Shown: in pieces, positions 46,428 to 54,708 of the stretch
Position numbering within the stretch: position 1 is the first letter of the stretch
Layout of the letters: every line of letters starts with the position of its first letter
Assembly: GCA_963765555.1 (NCBI GenBank)
Contig: CAVXWX010000002.1
Location: 248,001 to 312,000, forward strand
DNA length: 64,000 bases
Direction of reading: 5' to 3'
Source of the DNA: JL08 sp963765555
Lineage (GTDB): Bacteria > Pseudomonadota > Alphaproteobacteria > Rhodobacterales > Rhodobacteraceae
Translations under genes and position numbers: made by a program
Notes under the pieces: model-generated
Seen by the model: only the letters and a program-made list of their open reading frames with translations
Told to the model about the DNA's origin: nothing
Database searches by the model: none

Positions 46428-47428
46428 CCCAGTATGTCTTTTACAACGCGGTCCACCCGTGTCGCAGATCCGGCTTCGTCCAGCGGATCGCGGCGCAAGC
46501 GGTGGCTCAGCGCCATTGGCGCGACGCTGCGCAGATGCGTTTGCTCTACGTGTTGTGCGCCAGTGTAGGCGGCATAGGCTCTTGCCGAGCGCATCAGCGT
46601 CAGTTCCCCGCGAAGACCGTCAGTTCCCAGTGCAAGGCACAGCGCGGCGCAGTCTTTCAGCCTTGCATCGGATATGTCGGTGAATTTCAGGCGGTCGCGT
46701 GCAGTCAGGATATCCTTGCGCACCTTGCCGTCCTTGCGCCGCCATCGTGTCAAAAAGCCTTTGGCATCCGTATCGAACGCATCGCGACGGCGGATCACTT
46801 CGATCCGTTCTTCGATGTCTGTGGGCGATGAGACGTCTACCGACAAACCAAAGCGGTCCAGAAGCTGCGGGCGCAATTCGCCTTCTTCGGGATTGCCAGA
46901 CCCGATCAGGACAAAGCGCGCAGGATGGCGGATCGACAGGCCCTCACGCTCAACCGCGTTGACCCCCGATTGGGCGACGTCCAGCAACAGATCAACGATA
47001 TGGTCCTCCAGCAGGTTGACCTCGTCTATATAAAGATACCCGCGATTGGCGCGGGCCAGCAGGCCCGGTTGAAATGCCTTTTCGCCGCGCGTCAGCGCGC
47101 GTTCGATATCAAGCGCACCGGTGACGCGGTCTTCGCTTACCCCAAGTGGCAGGTCGACAACGGGGGTCGGTTTCTTGACCAGTTTGCCAGACGTGACACC
47201 GGCCCAATCGGGGCATTGCGAAATATCTTCTGCATTCACGGGGCAATCGGCAACGGCCGTGATGGGCGGCAACAGCGCCGCCAGCGCACGAACCGCTGTG
47301 GATTTGCCGGTGCCCCGATCGCCAAACACCAACACACCCCCAAGGCTGGGATCAATTGCGGTCAGGATCAACGCCAGTTTCATTTGATCCTGACCGACAA
47401 TGGCCGAAAAGGGAAAAGCTGTACTCAT
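46424..47428 (-). CDS. bchI: Magnesium chelatase ATPase subunit I
   Basis: BchI is the AAA+ motor of Mg-chelatase. The 334-residue protein has Walker A GDRGTGKST at residues 36-44, Walker B YLYIDEVNLL near residue 145 and a C-terminal helical domain with the sensor arginine region. It overlaps crtA and bchD by four bases each. Its expression depends on the crtA promoter next to the PpsR site at 48207-48224. Confidence 0.96.
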   Translation of the reverse strand: MSTAFPFSAIVGQDQMKLALILTAIDPSLGGVLVFGDRGTGKSTAVRALAALLPPITAVADCPVNAEDISQCPDWAGVTSGKLVKKPTPVVDLPLGVSEDRVTGALDIERALTRGEKAFQPGLLARANRGYLYIDEVNLLEDHIVDLLLDVAQSGVNAVEREGLSIRHPARFVLIGSGNPEEGELRPQLLDRFGLSVDVSSPTDIEERIEVIRRRDAFDTDAKGFLTRWRRKDGKVRKDILTARDRLKFTDISDARLKDCAALCLALGTDGLRGELTLMRSARAYAAYTGAQHVEQTHLRSVAPMALSHRLRRDPLDEAGSATRVDRVVKDILG

Positions 47429-48174
47429 GCCGCGACCTCAGGGCGGGCAAGGGGACTGACCCCGTGCCAAGAGCCGGTATCGCCCAGAATGTGGAAACGG
47501 GCATATAATTCTTCACTGAACCAGTCACCGTCGCGCACCGCGCGGATAGCGCGGGCATGGGGCCCGTCGGCGCGGGCGAAATCGGCCATTGTTTCGGTGT
47601 CCGGCCAGATCGAAAAGGTAATCTGATGCATCAACGGTATTTCTCCGATGCCGATTTTAAACAAAACGTTCCGGTCCTTTCCTATGACTGTGCTTATGTC
47701 GGGAACCCTGCGCCAGAATTGCAACGCCTTTCGCGGGCGGATCGTGGCGCGGGTCAGAGCGGCAACCGGACCGTGGGGCGCGCCACCCGTGGCACGAAAC
47801 GGGCGCGTTCGGGACCATTCACCGCGCGCTGAAACCGGGCTGAGAAACACGGTCCAGCTTTCGCTCGCGTGGGTTTGGTATTTTAAGAAGACCGGCGCGG
47901 TGCGGGTTTGCCGCCGTGCGGTTTCTTCATCGGGCCATGTGGCAAGGATGGAATAGACTGCGGTATTTGGCACAGGAGTAAATCCTTCGCCAGTGCCCGA
48001 GCCGCACAGTTTCCAGAACGCGACATCATCCATCCGCTGCATTTGGGGCCGTGCAAGGCCCATCATCGCAAAGGCCCAGAGTCTGCCAAGCCGCGATGAG
48101 AACCGAAAAAAACTGAGTGTGACCGTCTGGATGGCGGGTCTCCTTGGGGTGCGGACGCGAACAATGCAACGCAT
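47425..48174 (-). CDS. crtA: Spheroidene monooxygenase CrtA
   Basis: CrtA adds the keto group that turns spheroidene into spheroidenone, using O2. From ATG 48174 it has 249 residues, matching the family; the core begins TVTLSFFRFSSRLGRLWAFA. The frame is open to 48225, but that start would put the PpsR operator inside the gene. The conserved WSRTRPFRA and FKIGIGEIPLMHQITFSIW stretches are present. It is first in the minus-strand crtA-bchIDO operon and divergent from crtI. Confidence 0.92.
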   Translation of the reverse strand: MRCIVRVRTPRRPAIQTVTLSFFRFSSRLGRLWAFAMMGLARPQMQRMDDVAFWKLCGSGTGEGFTPVPNTAVYSILATWPDEETARRQTRTAPVFLKYQTHASESWTVFLSPVSARGEWSRTRPFRATGGAPHGPVAALTRATIRPRKALQFWRRVPDISTVIGKDRNVLFKIGIGEIPLMHQITFSIWPDTETMADFARADGPHARAIRAVRDGDWFSEELYARFHILGDTGSWHGVSPLARPEVAA

Positions 48175-48206
48175 TGCCAAAACAGAAAAGCGCGACAGAC
48201 AGTGAT

Positions 48207-48224
48207 TGTCAACTAAACTTGACA
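48207..48224. promoter_or_regulatory. PpsR-type operator between crtA and crtI
   Basis: TGTCAACTAAACTTGACA is a perfect TGT-N12-ACA palindrome. It contains a TTGACA hexamer on each strand, so it overlaps possible -35 elements of both divergent promoters. One bound repressor could shut off crtA-bchIDO and crtIB-tspO together. Confidence 0.85.
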
Positions 48225-48282
48225 CATGTATGGTTTCAATATGTTGACACGTCCCGAATCCTTTCAGGGTGAATTATTGGCG

Positions 48283-49794
48283 ATGGACCAGCGCCCCCAT
48301 GCCGTTGTGATCGGCGCGGGCCTTGGTGGCCTTGCCTCGGCGATGCGATTGGGCGCGAAAGGGTATCGCGTTACAGTTCTTGACCGGCTTGACAGCCCCG
48401 GCGGGCGCGGGTCGTGCATCTGGCAAAACGGCTATCGATTTGATCTTGGGCCGACGATTGTCACCGTGCCGCATGTGTTCCGCGAACTGTGGGCCGCCTG
48501 TGGCAGGGATTTTGACGCCGATGTCACGTTAAAGCCGCTGGATCCCTATTATGAATTGCGCTGGCCCGATGGCAGCCGGTTCAAGGTGCACGCGGACGAG
48601 GCGGCAATGCGGGCGGAAGTGGCGCGTTTATCCCCCGGTGACGTGGCGGGGTACGAACGGTTTTTGCAGGATAGCGAAAAACGCTACCACTTCGGGTTCG
48701 AAGGGTTGGGGCGCCGCCCGATGAACAAACTGTGGGATCTGGTCAAAGTTCTGCCGGGGTTTGCCGTGTTACGCGCGGATCGTTCGGTCTATGGGCATGC
48801 GGCGGCGCGCGTCAGCGATGAAAGATTGCGCATGGCCCTGTCTTTGCACCCGCTTTTTATCGGGGGCAATCCGACCAAGGTAACTTCGGTTTATATTCTG
48901 GTCAGCCATCTGGAAAAGGCGTTTGGCGTTCATTACGCGATTGGCGGCGTTGATGCGATCGCGCGCGCTATGCAATCGGTTGTCGCCGATCAGGGCGGGC
49001 TTGTCCGCCAAAACGCCGAGGCTGACGAAATCCTGATTGAACAGGGCCGTACAACAGGCGTGCGCCTGCGCGGCGGCGAAACCGTGATGTCGGACATTGT
49101 TGTGTCAAACGCCGATGTCGGCCACACCTATAACCATCTGCTGCGCCATACCAAACGCCGGCGCTGGACGACGCGGAAATTGCGCAAGGCACGGTGGTCG
49201 ATGAGCCTGTTCGTCTGGTATTTCGGCACCCGTGGCACGCGTGGGAAATGGGCTGATGTTGGCCACCATACAATCGTCAACGGTCCCCGCTACAAAGGCC
49301 TGCTGCGCGATATATTCGAGCGTGGAAAACTTGCCGATGACATGAGCCTTTATCTGCATCGCCCGACGGTGACCGACCCGACCGCCGCGCCGGACGGGGA
49401 CGATACATTCTATGCGCTTAGTCCGGTGCCGCATCTGGGGCATGACAACCCTGTCGACTGGGCGAAAATGGCGGAGATTTACCGCCAAAAGGTGCAGGCG
49501 GTATTGGAAGATCAGGTGTTGCCGGGTTTGGGTGGATACCTTTCGGAATCGCGTATCTTTACCCCCGAAACGTTCCGCGACCGGTATCTAAGCCCGCACG
49601 GAGCAGGGTTTTCGCTGGAGCCGCGTATTTTCCAAAGCGCGTGGTTCCGCCCGCATAATGTCAGTGAAGAGGCCAAAGGCCTTTATATCGTTGGCGCAGG
49701 CACGCATCCGGGTGCTGGCTTGCCCAGTGTCGTAACAAGCGCAGAAGTGCTGGACCAGTTGGTGCCAGACGCACAAGCAGTGAGGCACCTATGA
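48283..49794 (+). CDS. crtI: Phytoene desaturase (neurosporene-forming type)
   Basis: CrtI is an FAD enzyme that desaturates phytoene to neurosporene or lycopene. From ATG 48283 the protein has 503 residues. The FAD site VIGAGLGGLASAMRL is at the N terminus and the C-terminal GAGTHPGAGLP signature is present. Upstream in-frame ATGs (48226, 48241) touch or lie next to the PpsR operator and lack ribosome sites. crtA, crtC, crtD and crtF point to the spheroidene branch, so a three-step enzyme is likely. The stop overlaps crtB by four bases. Confidence 0.95.
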   Translation: MDQRPHAVVIGAGLGGLASAMRLGAKGYRVTVLDRLDSPGGRGSCIWQNGYRFDLGPTIVTVPHVFRELWAACGRDFDADVTLKPLDPYYELRWPDGSRFKVHADEAAMRAEVARLSPGDVAGYERFLQDSEKRYHFGFEGLGRRPMNKLWDLVKVLPGFAVLRADRSVYGHAAARVSDERLRMALSLHPLFIGGNPTKVTSVYILVSHLEKAFGVHYAIGGVDAIARAMQSVVADQGGLVRQNAEADEILIEQGRTTGVRLRGGETVMSDIVVSNADVGHTYNHLLRHTKRRRWTTRKLRKARWSMSLFVWYFGTRGTRGKWADVGHHTIVNGPRYKGLLRDIFERGKLADDMSLYLHRPTVTDPTAAPDGDDTFYALSPVPHLGHDNPVDWAKMAEIYRQKVQAVLEDQVLPGLGGYLSESRIFTPETFRDRYLSPHGAGFSLEPRIFQSAWFRPHNVSEEAKGLYIVGAGTHPGAGLPSVVTSAEVLDQLVPDAQAVRHL

Positions 49795-50842
49795 TCCAGT
49801 CAAACGATATGGCGCATTGCGTCGAGGCGATCCGGCACGGTTCGCGCTCTTTTTATGCGGCGTCAAAGCTGTTGCCGCGCAAATTGCGCGACCCGGCGTT
49901 GGTTTTATATGCATTTTGCCGGTTGGCCGATGATGCTGTGGATTTGCAGGACGCCAAGGCTGATGCTGTTCTACGCCTGCACGAAAGACTTGATCTGGCC
50001 TATGCGGGGCGGCCCAGAAATGCGCCGACGGACCGCGCCTTTGCCGCGATAATCGACGATTTTGACATGCCAAGGGCCTTGCCAGAGGCACTGTTGGAAG
50101 GGCTTGCATGGGACGCGATGGAAAAGCGTTACGCCAGCCTGTCCGACCTGCGCGCCTATTCTGCACGTGTCGCGTCCGCTGTCGGGGCCATGATGTGTGT
50201 GCTGATGCGTGTGCGGGATCGCGATGCTTTGGCGCGCGCCTGCGATCTGGGGGTTGCCATGCAGTTGACCAATATCGCGCGCGATGTTGGTGAAGATGCC
50301 CACGAAGGGCGGTTATACATCCCGACAGATTGGATGACGGATGCCGGTCTGGACCCAGAAGCATTTTTGGAATACGCCGGAAATGTCGGACCGTTTGCAT
50401 GGTGTTGATTGACCGTCTGTTGCGTGAAGCGGATGCGCTTTACGTGCGCTCGGAAGCCGGAATTGGCGTTTTACCCGCCTCGTGCCGGTCGGGGATATTT
50501 GCCGCCCGCTATATTTACGCAGGGATTGGCGGCGAGTTGCAGCGGTTGAATTGCGATGCGGTCAATCATCGGGCCAGAACTGCGGGCCATCAAAAGATGG
50601 GCTGGTTGCTTTTGTCGGTCATGCGGGCCTGCGGTACTGTGGTCATGCCGCGTTCGCCGGTTGTCCATGCGCGCCCGTTGCCGGAAACCGCCTTTCTGGT
50701 GAATGCCGCCGCCACGCGGATGGTGCCGGATAGAGGCTGGAGCGATGCCCTTTACGGAACGCTGGCGGGCCTGAAAGAACGCGATGTGGCACAGCGCACG
50801 GCATTGATGCAAACGGGGAATACGGTTAGAAAACCGGTATGA
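49791..50842 (+). pseudogene. crtB: Phytoene synthase, frameshifted
   Basis: CrtB condenses two geranylgeranyl diphosphates to phytoene, the entry to all carotenoids here. The first frame gives 205 residues with both Asp-rich motifs (LADDAVD and IARDVGED) and then stops at 50408. The rest (LIDRLLREADALYVRSEAGI to the C terminus) continues in another frame to 50842. One missing base near 50385-50400 (for example a G in CCGTTTGC) explains it. As written the enzyme is truncated and carotenoid synthesis would fail. That is unlikely beside an otherwise intact cluster, so an assembly error is the better guess. Confidence 0.9.
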
Positions 50843-51298
50843 TCTGGCTGTTCTTCATCATTTTTCTGACGGCCTGCATCGTGGCCGGTGCGACCGGTGC
50901 CATGTTTCCGCCGGGTCCATGGTACGAAAAGCTGCAAAAACCGGCATGGACACCGCCCAATTTCATGTTTCCGCTGGTCTGGACCACTTTGTACATTTGT
51001 ATCGCGTATGCGGCTGCACGCGCTGGCGGTTCTTCCCGACAGCACGTTGGCGCTTGCGTTATGGTCTTTGCAGATCGTCACCAACATGCTTTGGACACCG
51101 GTCTTCTTCGGGCTTCGCAAGCTCAAGGCGGGCTTGTTCGTTCTGGGTGGCCTTTGGGTGTCTGTTGCGGCGACCATGCTGGCGCTTTGGCAGGTTGATT
51201 GGGTGGCGGGGCTGTTGTTCGTCCCATATCTGATCTGGGTGTCGATTGCCGGCGCGTTGAACCTGGCCGTGGTGCGTTTGAACCCCGACCCTGTATGA
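50839..51298 (+). pseudogene. tspO: TspO/MBR family tryptophan-rich sensory protein, frameshifted
   Basis: TspO is an outer-membrane porphyrin-binding protein that tunes photosynthesis genes to oxygen in Rhodobacter. The first frame begins MIWLFFIIFLT and includes WYEKLQKPAWTPPNFMFP, the family signature. The second frame, one base over from about 51030, carries the remaining helices (LALALWSLQIVTNMLWTPVFF, then LNLAVVRLNP). Removing one T near GGTTCTTCCC restores a protein of about 152 residues with five helices. It overlaps crtB by four bases, as in crtIB-tspO operons. Confidence 0.85.
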
Positions 51299-51326
51299 GG
51301 GTGACGGGCTTGGAGCGGCCAATCCG

Positions 51327-52311
51327 TTAATGAAATGTCCACCTTGCGCGGCGGGGCACCCGACAGGCCAGCATCGGTTTCAGAAACGGCGACCGGAACC
51401 GCCGCAGATCAAGCGCTTCATGCACACCAATCGTGGTTTCGCCGTTTATGCAGGTCTGCACGGCGGATCGGCTGTAAAACGGCGCATCAAGCATGTTCTG
51501 GACCTGACGGGGTATAACGCCAGTATCAGCGCGGGTTTCGCGTGCGACGGCCCATAAACTGCGCGGCAAGCGCGCTTTTGGTGGGGCGGCTGTTTCCGAT
51601 GCATTGCCCTTGTCGTCGAAATGCGCGCTTAGGGACAGCGCGCTGCCATCCAGCAGGGTTGCATCGTAAAAACAGGCGCTGCCGTTCTCCAGCGGGAAAC
51701 GGCCCCATGTCCAACTTGAAAAATCCTGTTCCAGTGCGCGGGTGCCAAAATTGGCGTCAAAGTAACCATGCCCTTGCCATTGCCAGCCCGGCGCATCCAG
51801 CTCCACATGGATATCACATGTCGGCGCAAAGGGGCGCCAGATATGGCTTCCGTCCGGCGTCAGCGGTGCCTCGACAGAAGTAAGCGCGGACGGGATCACG
51901 GTGATGGTGCCGCGAACGCGTGATATATGTGGCGGCGCGCTGATTTCATTGACCTTGATGACAAGTTTTCCGTCGTGCCAGCGCATGGAAGACGGGCCAA
52001 CCGTCAGCGTGTCGCCCGTTTGTTTGAGGGCGGAGCGTCCGCGATCTGTCATCGTGAACCGCCCGCCCGGGCCATAGGTGGCCACATTGATGCAAACATG
52101 ATCTTGCGGGGCGCGACGGCCCGACCATGCATACCATGGCGAAAAAACAGAGCCTATGAACCCGATGACGCTGATGGCGCGCCCGCCACCGTCGCAGATG
52201 CCGTCGACATACCACCACGCATACCCGTTCGGTGGGACGTCGATGTCGAAGTTCGGGTGTTCAAGATCGCCTCGGCCGCGTGCCGGGCGGAAAGCGTTGC
52301 CATCGGCACAC
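51327..52311 (-). CDS. crtC: Acyclic carotenoid 1,2-hydratase (hydroxyneurosporene synthase), start unresolved
   Basis: CrtC adds water to the 1,2 double bond of neurosporene. The conserved body begins FDIDVPPNGYAWWYVDG and runs through CINVATYGPGGRFTMTDRG to the stop at 51327. As written, its frame has no start codon near that beginning; it stays open to 52544 inside crtD. If one T in ATCTTGA (about 52263) is an insertion, a GTG at 52311 becomes the start and crtD ends at once. I used that corrected start. The crtC body itself looks intact. Confidence 0.8.
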
Positions 52312-53743
52312 CCGCCCCCGGATGGGTGCCGCCGCCCGCCAGAAACAGCCCCGTGATCCGCGTTCGGGCCTGCGGGCGTTTCAGCGCCGCGGTCATTCCG
52401 TGCGGGCTCTGCCCGTAAAGTGAACCGGCCGAGGCGGGAAACAGCCGGTTGAATCCTGTCGGTGTCGTCAGGCTGTCCGGCCCCGGTATCTGATCGAAGC
52501 GCAGGCCGAACCGTGCCAGCGTTTGAAACGTGCGTGTCTGACATCTGGAAAAATCCTCTTTGGTCGATCGCGCGCCAAGCGGCGGGGCGTTTGCAATGGT
52601 TTCGAACCGTTCAAGCGCGGGCAGGGCGGCGGCTTGCCCGCGATCCATGGCGCAGACGTAAAGGGTGGGATCGTCGACAAATTCGCCGTTTTGCAACGCA
52701 TCAAATTCCGGTTTGGGTGCATCGCGGAAAAAGACATTGTGATGCGCCAGTTCGGGGCCGGTTGCGCGGGCTGCAAAGGCCCAGACTTCGGCAGACAGGC
52801 TGCGGGCGGCGTGCAGTGTTTGCGTGGCGACCCGCTTGCAGGGCGCACCCAGCAGACCCGTTGACAGAGCGCGGGGATCGCCGTTGAAAAGAACGGTTGA
52901 TCCGGCAATTTCGGACCCGTCTGCCAAGGTGATGCCGGTGACAGCCCCGTTTGAAACATTGATCTTGTTCACCCCAGTATCGAAGTGAAAGACAGCGCCC
53001 CTGCGTTGTGCAATTTGCAGTATGGAGCGCGCCAGTTGATGCATGCCGCCCTTTACCGTCCAGACCCCTGCGGCTTCGGCCTGCCAGATCAGCGCCAGCA
53101 GGGCAGGTGAAAGATATGGGTTGCCCCCCACATAGGTGGCATAACGCCCGAACAGTTGAACCAGTCTGGGGTCATCAAAGTGCCGCTGAAGATGGGTATC
53201 CAGTGTTGATGTCGGGGCCATGTTCGGGATGAGCCAGGGTTGGGTGGCAACATGCCGGGCCAAACGCAGCAGGGTCGGCGCAGGTGCCTGCATCATCGGT
53301 GTATCAAGCGATTGAAACAACTGGCGCGCTTTCGTGCCGAACTGCCTGAACTGACGTGCGGCCTTGGATCCGGCGAAATGCTGAATGGCTTTGATGTTGT
53401 CATGTTCTGTGTCGAACAGATCAAGTTGGCTGCCGCACGGCCAGAAATGTCTGGCGATGACCCTTTGACGGGTCAGGGTAACATGATCGTCCAGCCGTTC
53501 CCCCAAAGAGGCAAAAAGCGCGTCGAACACACCGCGCAGTGTCAGCACGGTCGGGCCTGCATCAATCGGGCCCGCCGGTGACGGAATGCACCGCATCTTG
53601 CCGCCTGCGGTTGCATGCGTTTCGAAAACCGTAACGTTCATGCCCGCATGGGATAGGCGTGCGGCCGCCGCAAGGCCGGCAATTCCCGCGCCGATGATCA
53701 AAACACGAGAGTCCGATTGTGAAGAAGTCCGCACGGCTGTCAT
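52154..53743 (-). CDS. crtD: Methoxyneurosporene (hydroxyneurosporene) desaturase
   Basis: CrtD is the FAD enzyme that desaturates at C-3,4 in spheroidene synthesis. From ATG 53743 the frame has 529 residues, about 35 more than expected. The FAD motif IIGAGIAGLAAAARL is at the N terminus and GGGTHPGAGVPMATLSARHA is near the C terminus. After AAEAIL the sequence turns into a Ser/Thr-rich tail read out of the crtC coding region. A one-base insertion near 52263 would explain this; the corrected end would be about 52261 (493 residues). The upstream extension to 54121 is a shadow inside crtE. Confidence 0.88.
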   Translation of the reverse strand: MTAVRTSSQSDSRVLIIGAGIAGLAAAARLSHAGMNVTVFETHATAGGKMRCIPSPAGPIDAGPTVLTLRGVFDALFASLGERLDDHVTLTRQRVIARHFWPCGSQLDLFDTEHDNIKAIQHFAGSKAARQFRQFGTKARQLFQSLDTPMMQAPAPTLLRLARHVATQPWLIPNMAPTSTLDTHLQRHFDDPRLVQLFGRYATYVGGNPYLSPALLALIWQAEAAGVWTVKGGMHQLARSILQIAQRRGAVFHFDTGVNKINVSNGAVTGITLADGSEIAGSTVLFNGDPRALSTGLLGAPCKRVATQTLHAARSLSAEVWAFAARATGPELAHHNVFFRDAPKPEFDALQNGEFVDDPTLYVCAMDRGQAAALPALERFETIANAPPLGARSTKEDFSRCQTRTFQTLARFGLRFDQIPGPDSLTTPTGFNRLFPASAGSLYGQSPHGMTAALKRPQARTRITGLFLAGGGTHPGAGVPMATLSARHAAEAILNTRTSTSTSHRTGMRGGMSTASATVAGAPSASSGS

Positions 53744-53771
53744 GCCTGATTGTTGACTCGTTGAATCAAAG

Positions 53772-53789
53772 TGTCCAGTATGATTTACA
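53772..53789. promoter_or_regulatory. PpsR-type operator 1 between crtD and crtE
   Basis: TGTCCAGTATGATTTACA matches TGT-N12-ACA exactly. It is nearest to crtD and 25 bases from the second site, a spacing of about two and a half helix turns. Confidence 0.75.
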
Positions 53790-53796
53790 TATATGA

Positions 53797-53814
53797 TGTA
53801 CATATTGATGTACA
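53797..53814. promoter_or_regulatory. PpsR-type operator 2 between crtD and crtE
   Basis: TGTACATATTGATGTACA matches TGT-N12-ACA exactly and lies 21 bases before the crtE start. With the first site it probably allows cooperative repression of both divergent genes. Confidence 0.78.
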
Positions 53815-53835
53815 CACGCCCAAAAGGAGGCTCTG

Positions 53836-54705
53836 ATGCCGCTATCTGAACGGATTGAAGGCGCTGTCGCGAATGCAATATCCGGAACGCAGGGCGGGCC
53901 GGCCCCCGCCCGTCTTGCCGAGGCGTTGGCCTATGCGACGATGCCGGGCGGGGCGCGTATTCGCCCCACGATCCTGTTATCGGTTGCCATGGCCTGTGGT
54001 GATGACAAGCCGAAACTGGCAACAGCCGCCGCAGCAGCGCTTGAGCTGATGCATTGTGCCAGTCTGGTACACGATGATCTGCCCTGTTTTGACGATGCGG
54101 ACATCCGGCGCGGAAAGCCATCGGTGCATTGCGCGTTTTCCCAACCTCTCGCTGTTCTGGCGGGGGATAGCCTTATTATTCTTGCGTTCGAAACGCTGGC
54201 CCGCGTGTCTGAAATTGACGAAACGCGCGTCGCCCGCATGGTTCTGTCGCTGGCGCGCCGCACCGGTATGCCAAACGGTATTTGTGCCGGGCAGGGGTGG
54301 GAAAGCGAGCCGCAAATTGATCTGGGCGCCTATCATCGATCCAAAACCGCCGCGCTTTTCGTGGCGGCAACCGAGATGGGGGCCATATCTGCCGGGCATG
54401 ACCCGGAGCCGTGGTATGACCTTGGCGCGTTGATCGGAGAAGCGTTTCAGGTCGCGGATGATTTGCGCGATGCGCTGATGGATACCTCAAGCCTTGGCAA
54501 GCCGGTCGGACAGGACGGATTGCACGGACGCCCCAGTGCCGTATCCGAATATGGTGTCAAAGGTGCTTTCGAACGTCTGTCTGATATTCTGGCGGGTGCA
54601 ATTGCATCGATCCCGTCCTGCCCGGGCGAAGCCGCATTGGCCGAAGTCGTGCGATTGAAAGCCAAATCGATTATGCCAAAGGCTCCGGCTGGGTTGCGGG
54701 TGTAG
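53836..54705 (+). CDS. crtE: Geranylgeranyl diphosphate synthase
   Basis: CrtE lengthens prenyl diphosphates to the C20 precursor used for phytoene and for the bacteriochlorophyll tail. The 289-residue protein has the first Asp-rich motif DDLPCFDDAD near residue 79 and the second DDLRD near residue 210. AAAAGGAGG precedes ATG 53836. It is first in the crtEF-bchCXYZ-puf run and is controlled by the two PpsR sites just upstream. Confidence 0.95.
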   Translation: MPLSERIEGAVANAISGTQGGPAPARLAEALAYATMPGGARIRPTILLSVAMACGDDKPKLATAAAAALELMHCASLVHDDLPCFDDADIRRGKPSVHCAFSQPLAVLAGDSLIILAFETLARVSEIDETRVARMVLSLARRTGMPNGICAGQGWESEPQIDLGAYHRSKTAALFVAATEMGAISAGHDPEPWYDLGALIGEAFQVADDLRDALMDTSSLGKPVGQDGLHGRPSAVSEYGVKGAFERLSDILAGAIASIPSCPGEAALAEVVRLKAKSIMPKAPAGLRV

Positions 54706-54708
54706 CCC

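Noticed and set aside
53744..54121. N-terminal extension of the crtD frame
   Set aside because: It runs through crtE on the other strand; the FAD motif is expected near the start, which ATG 53743 provides.
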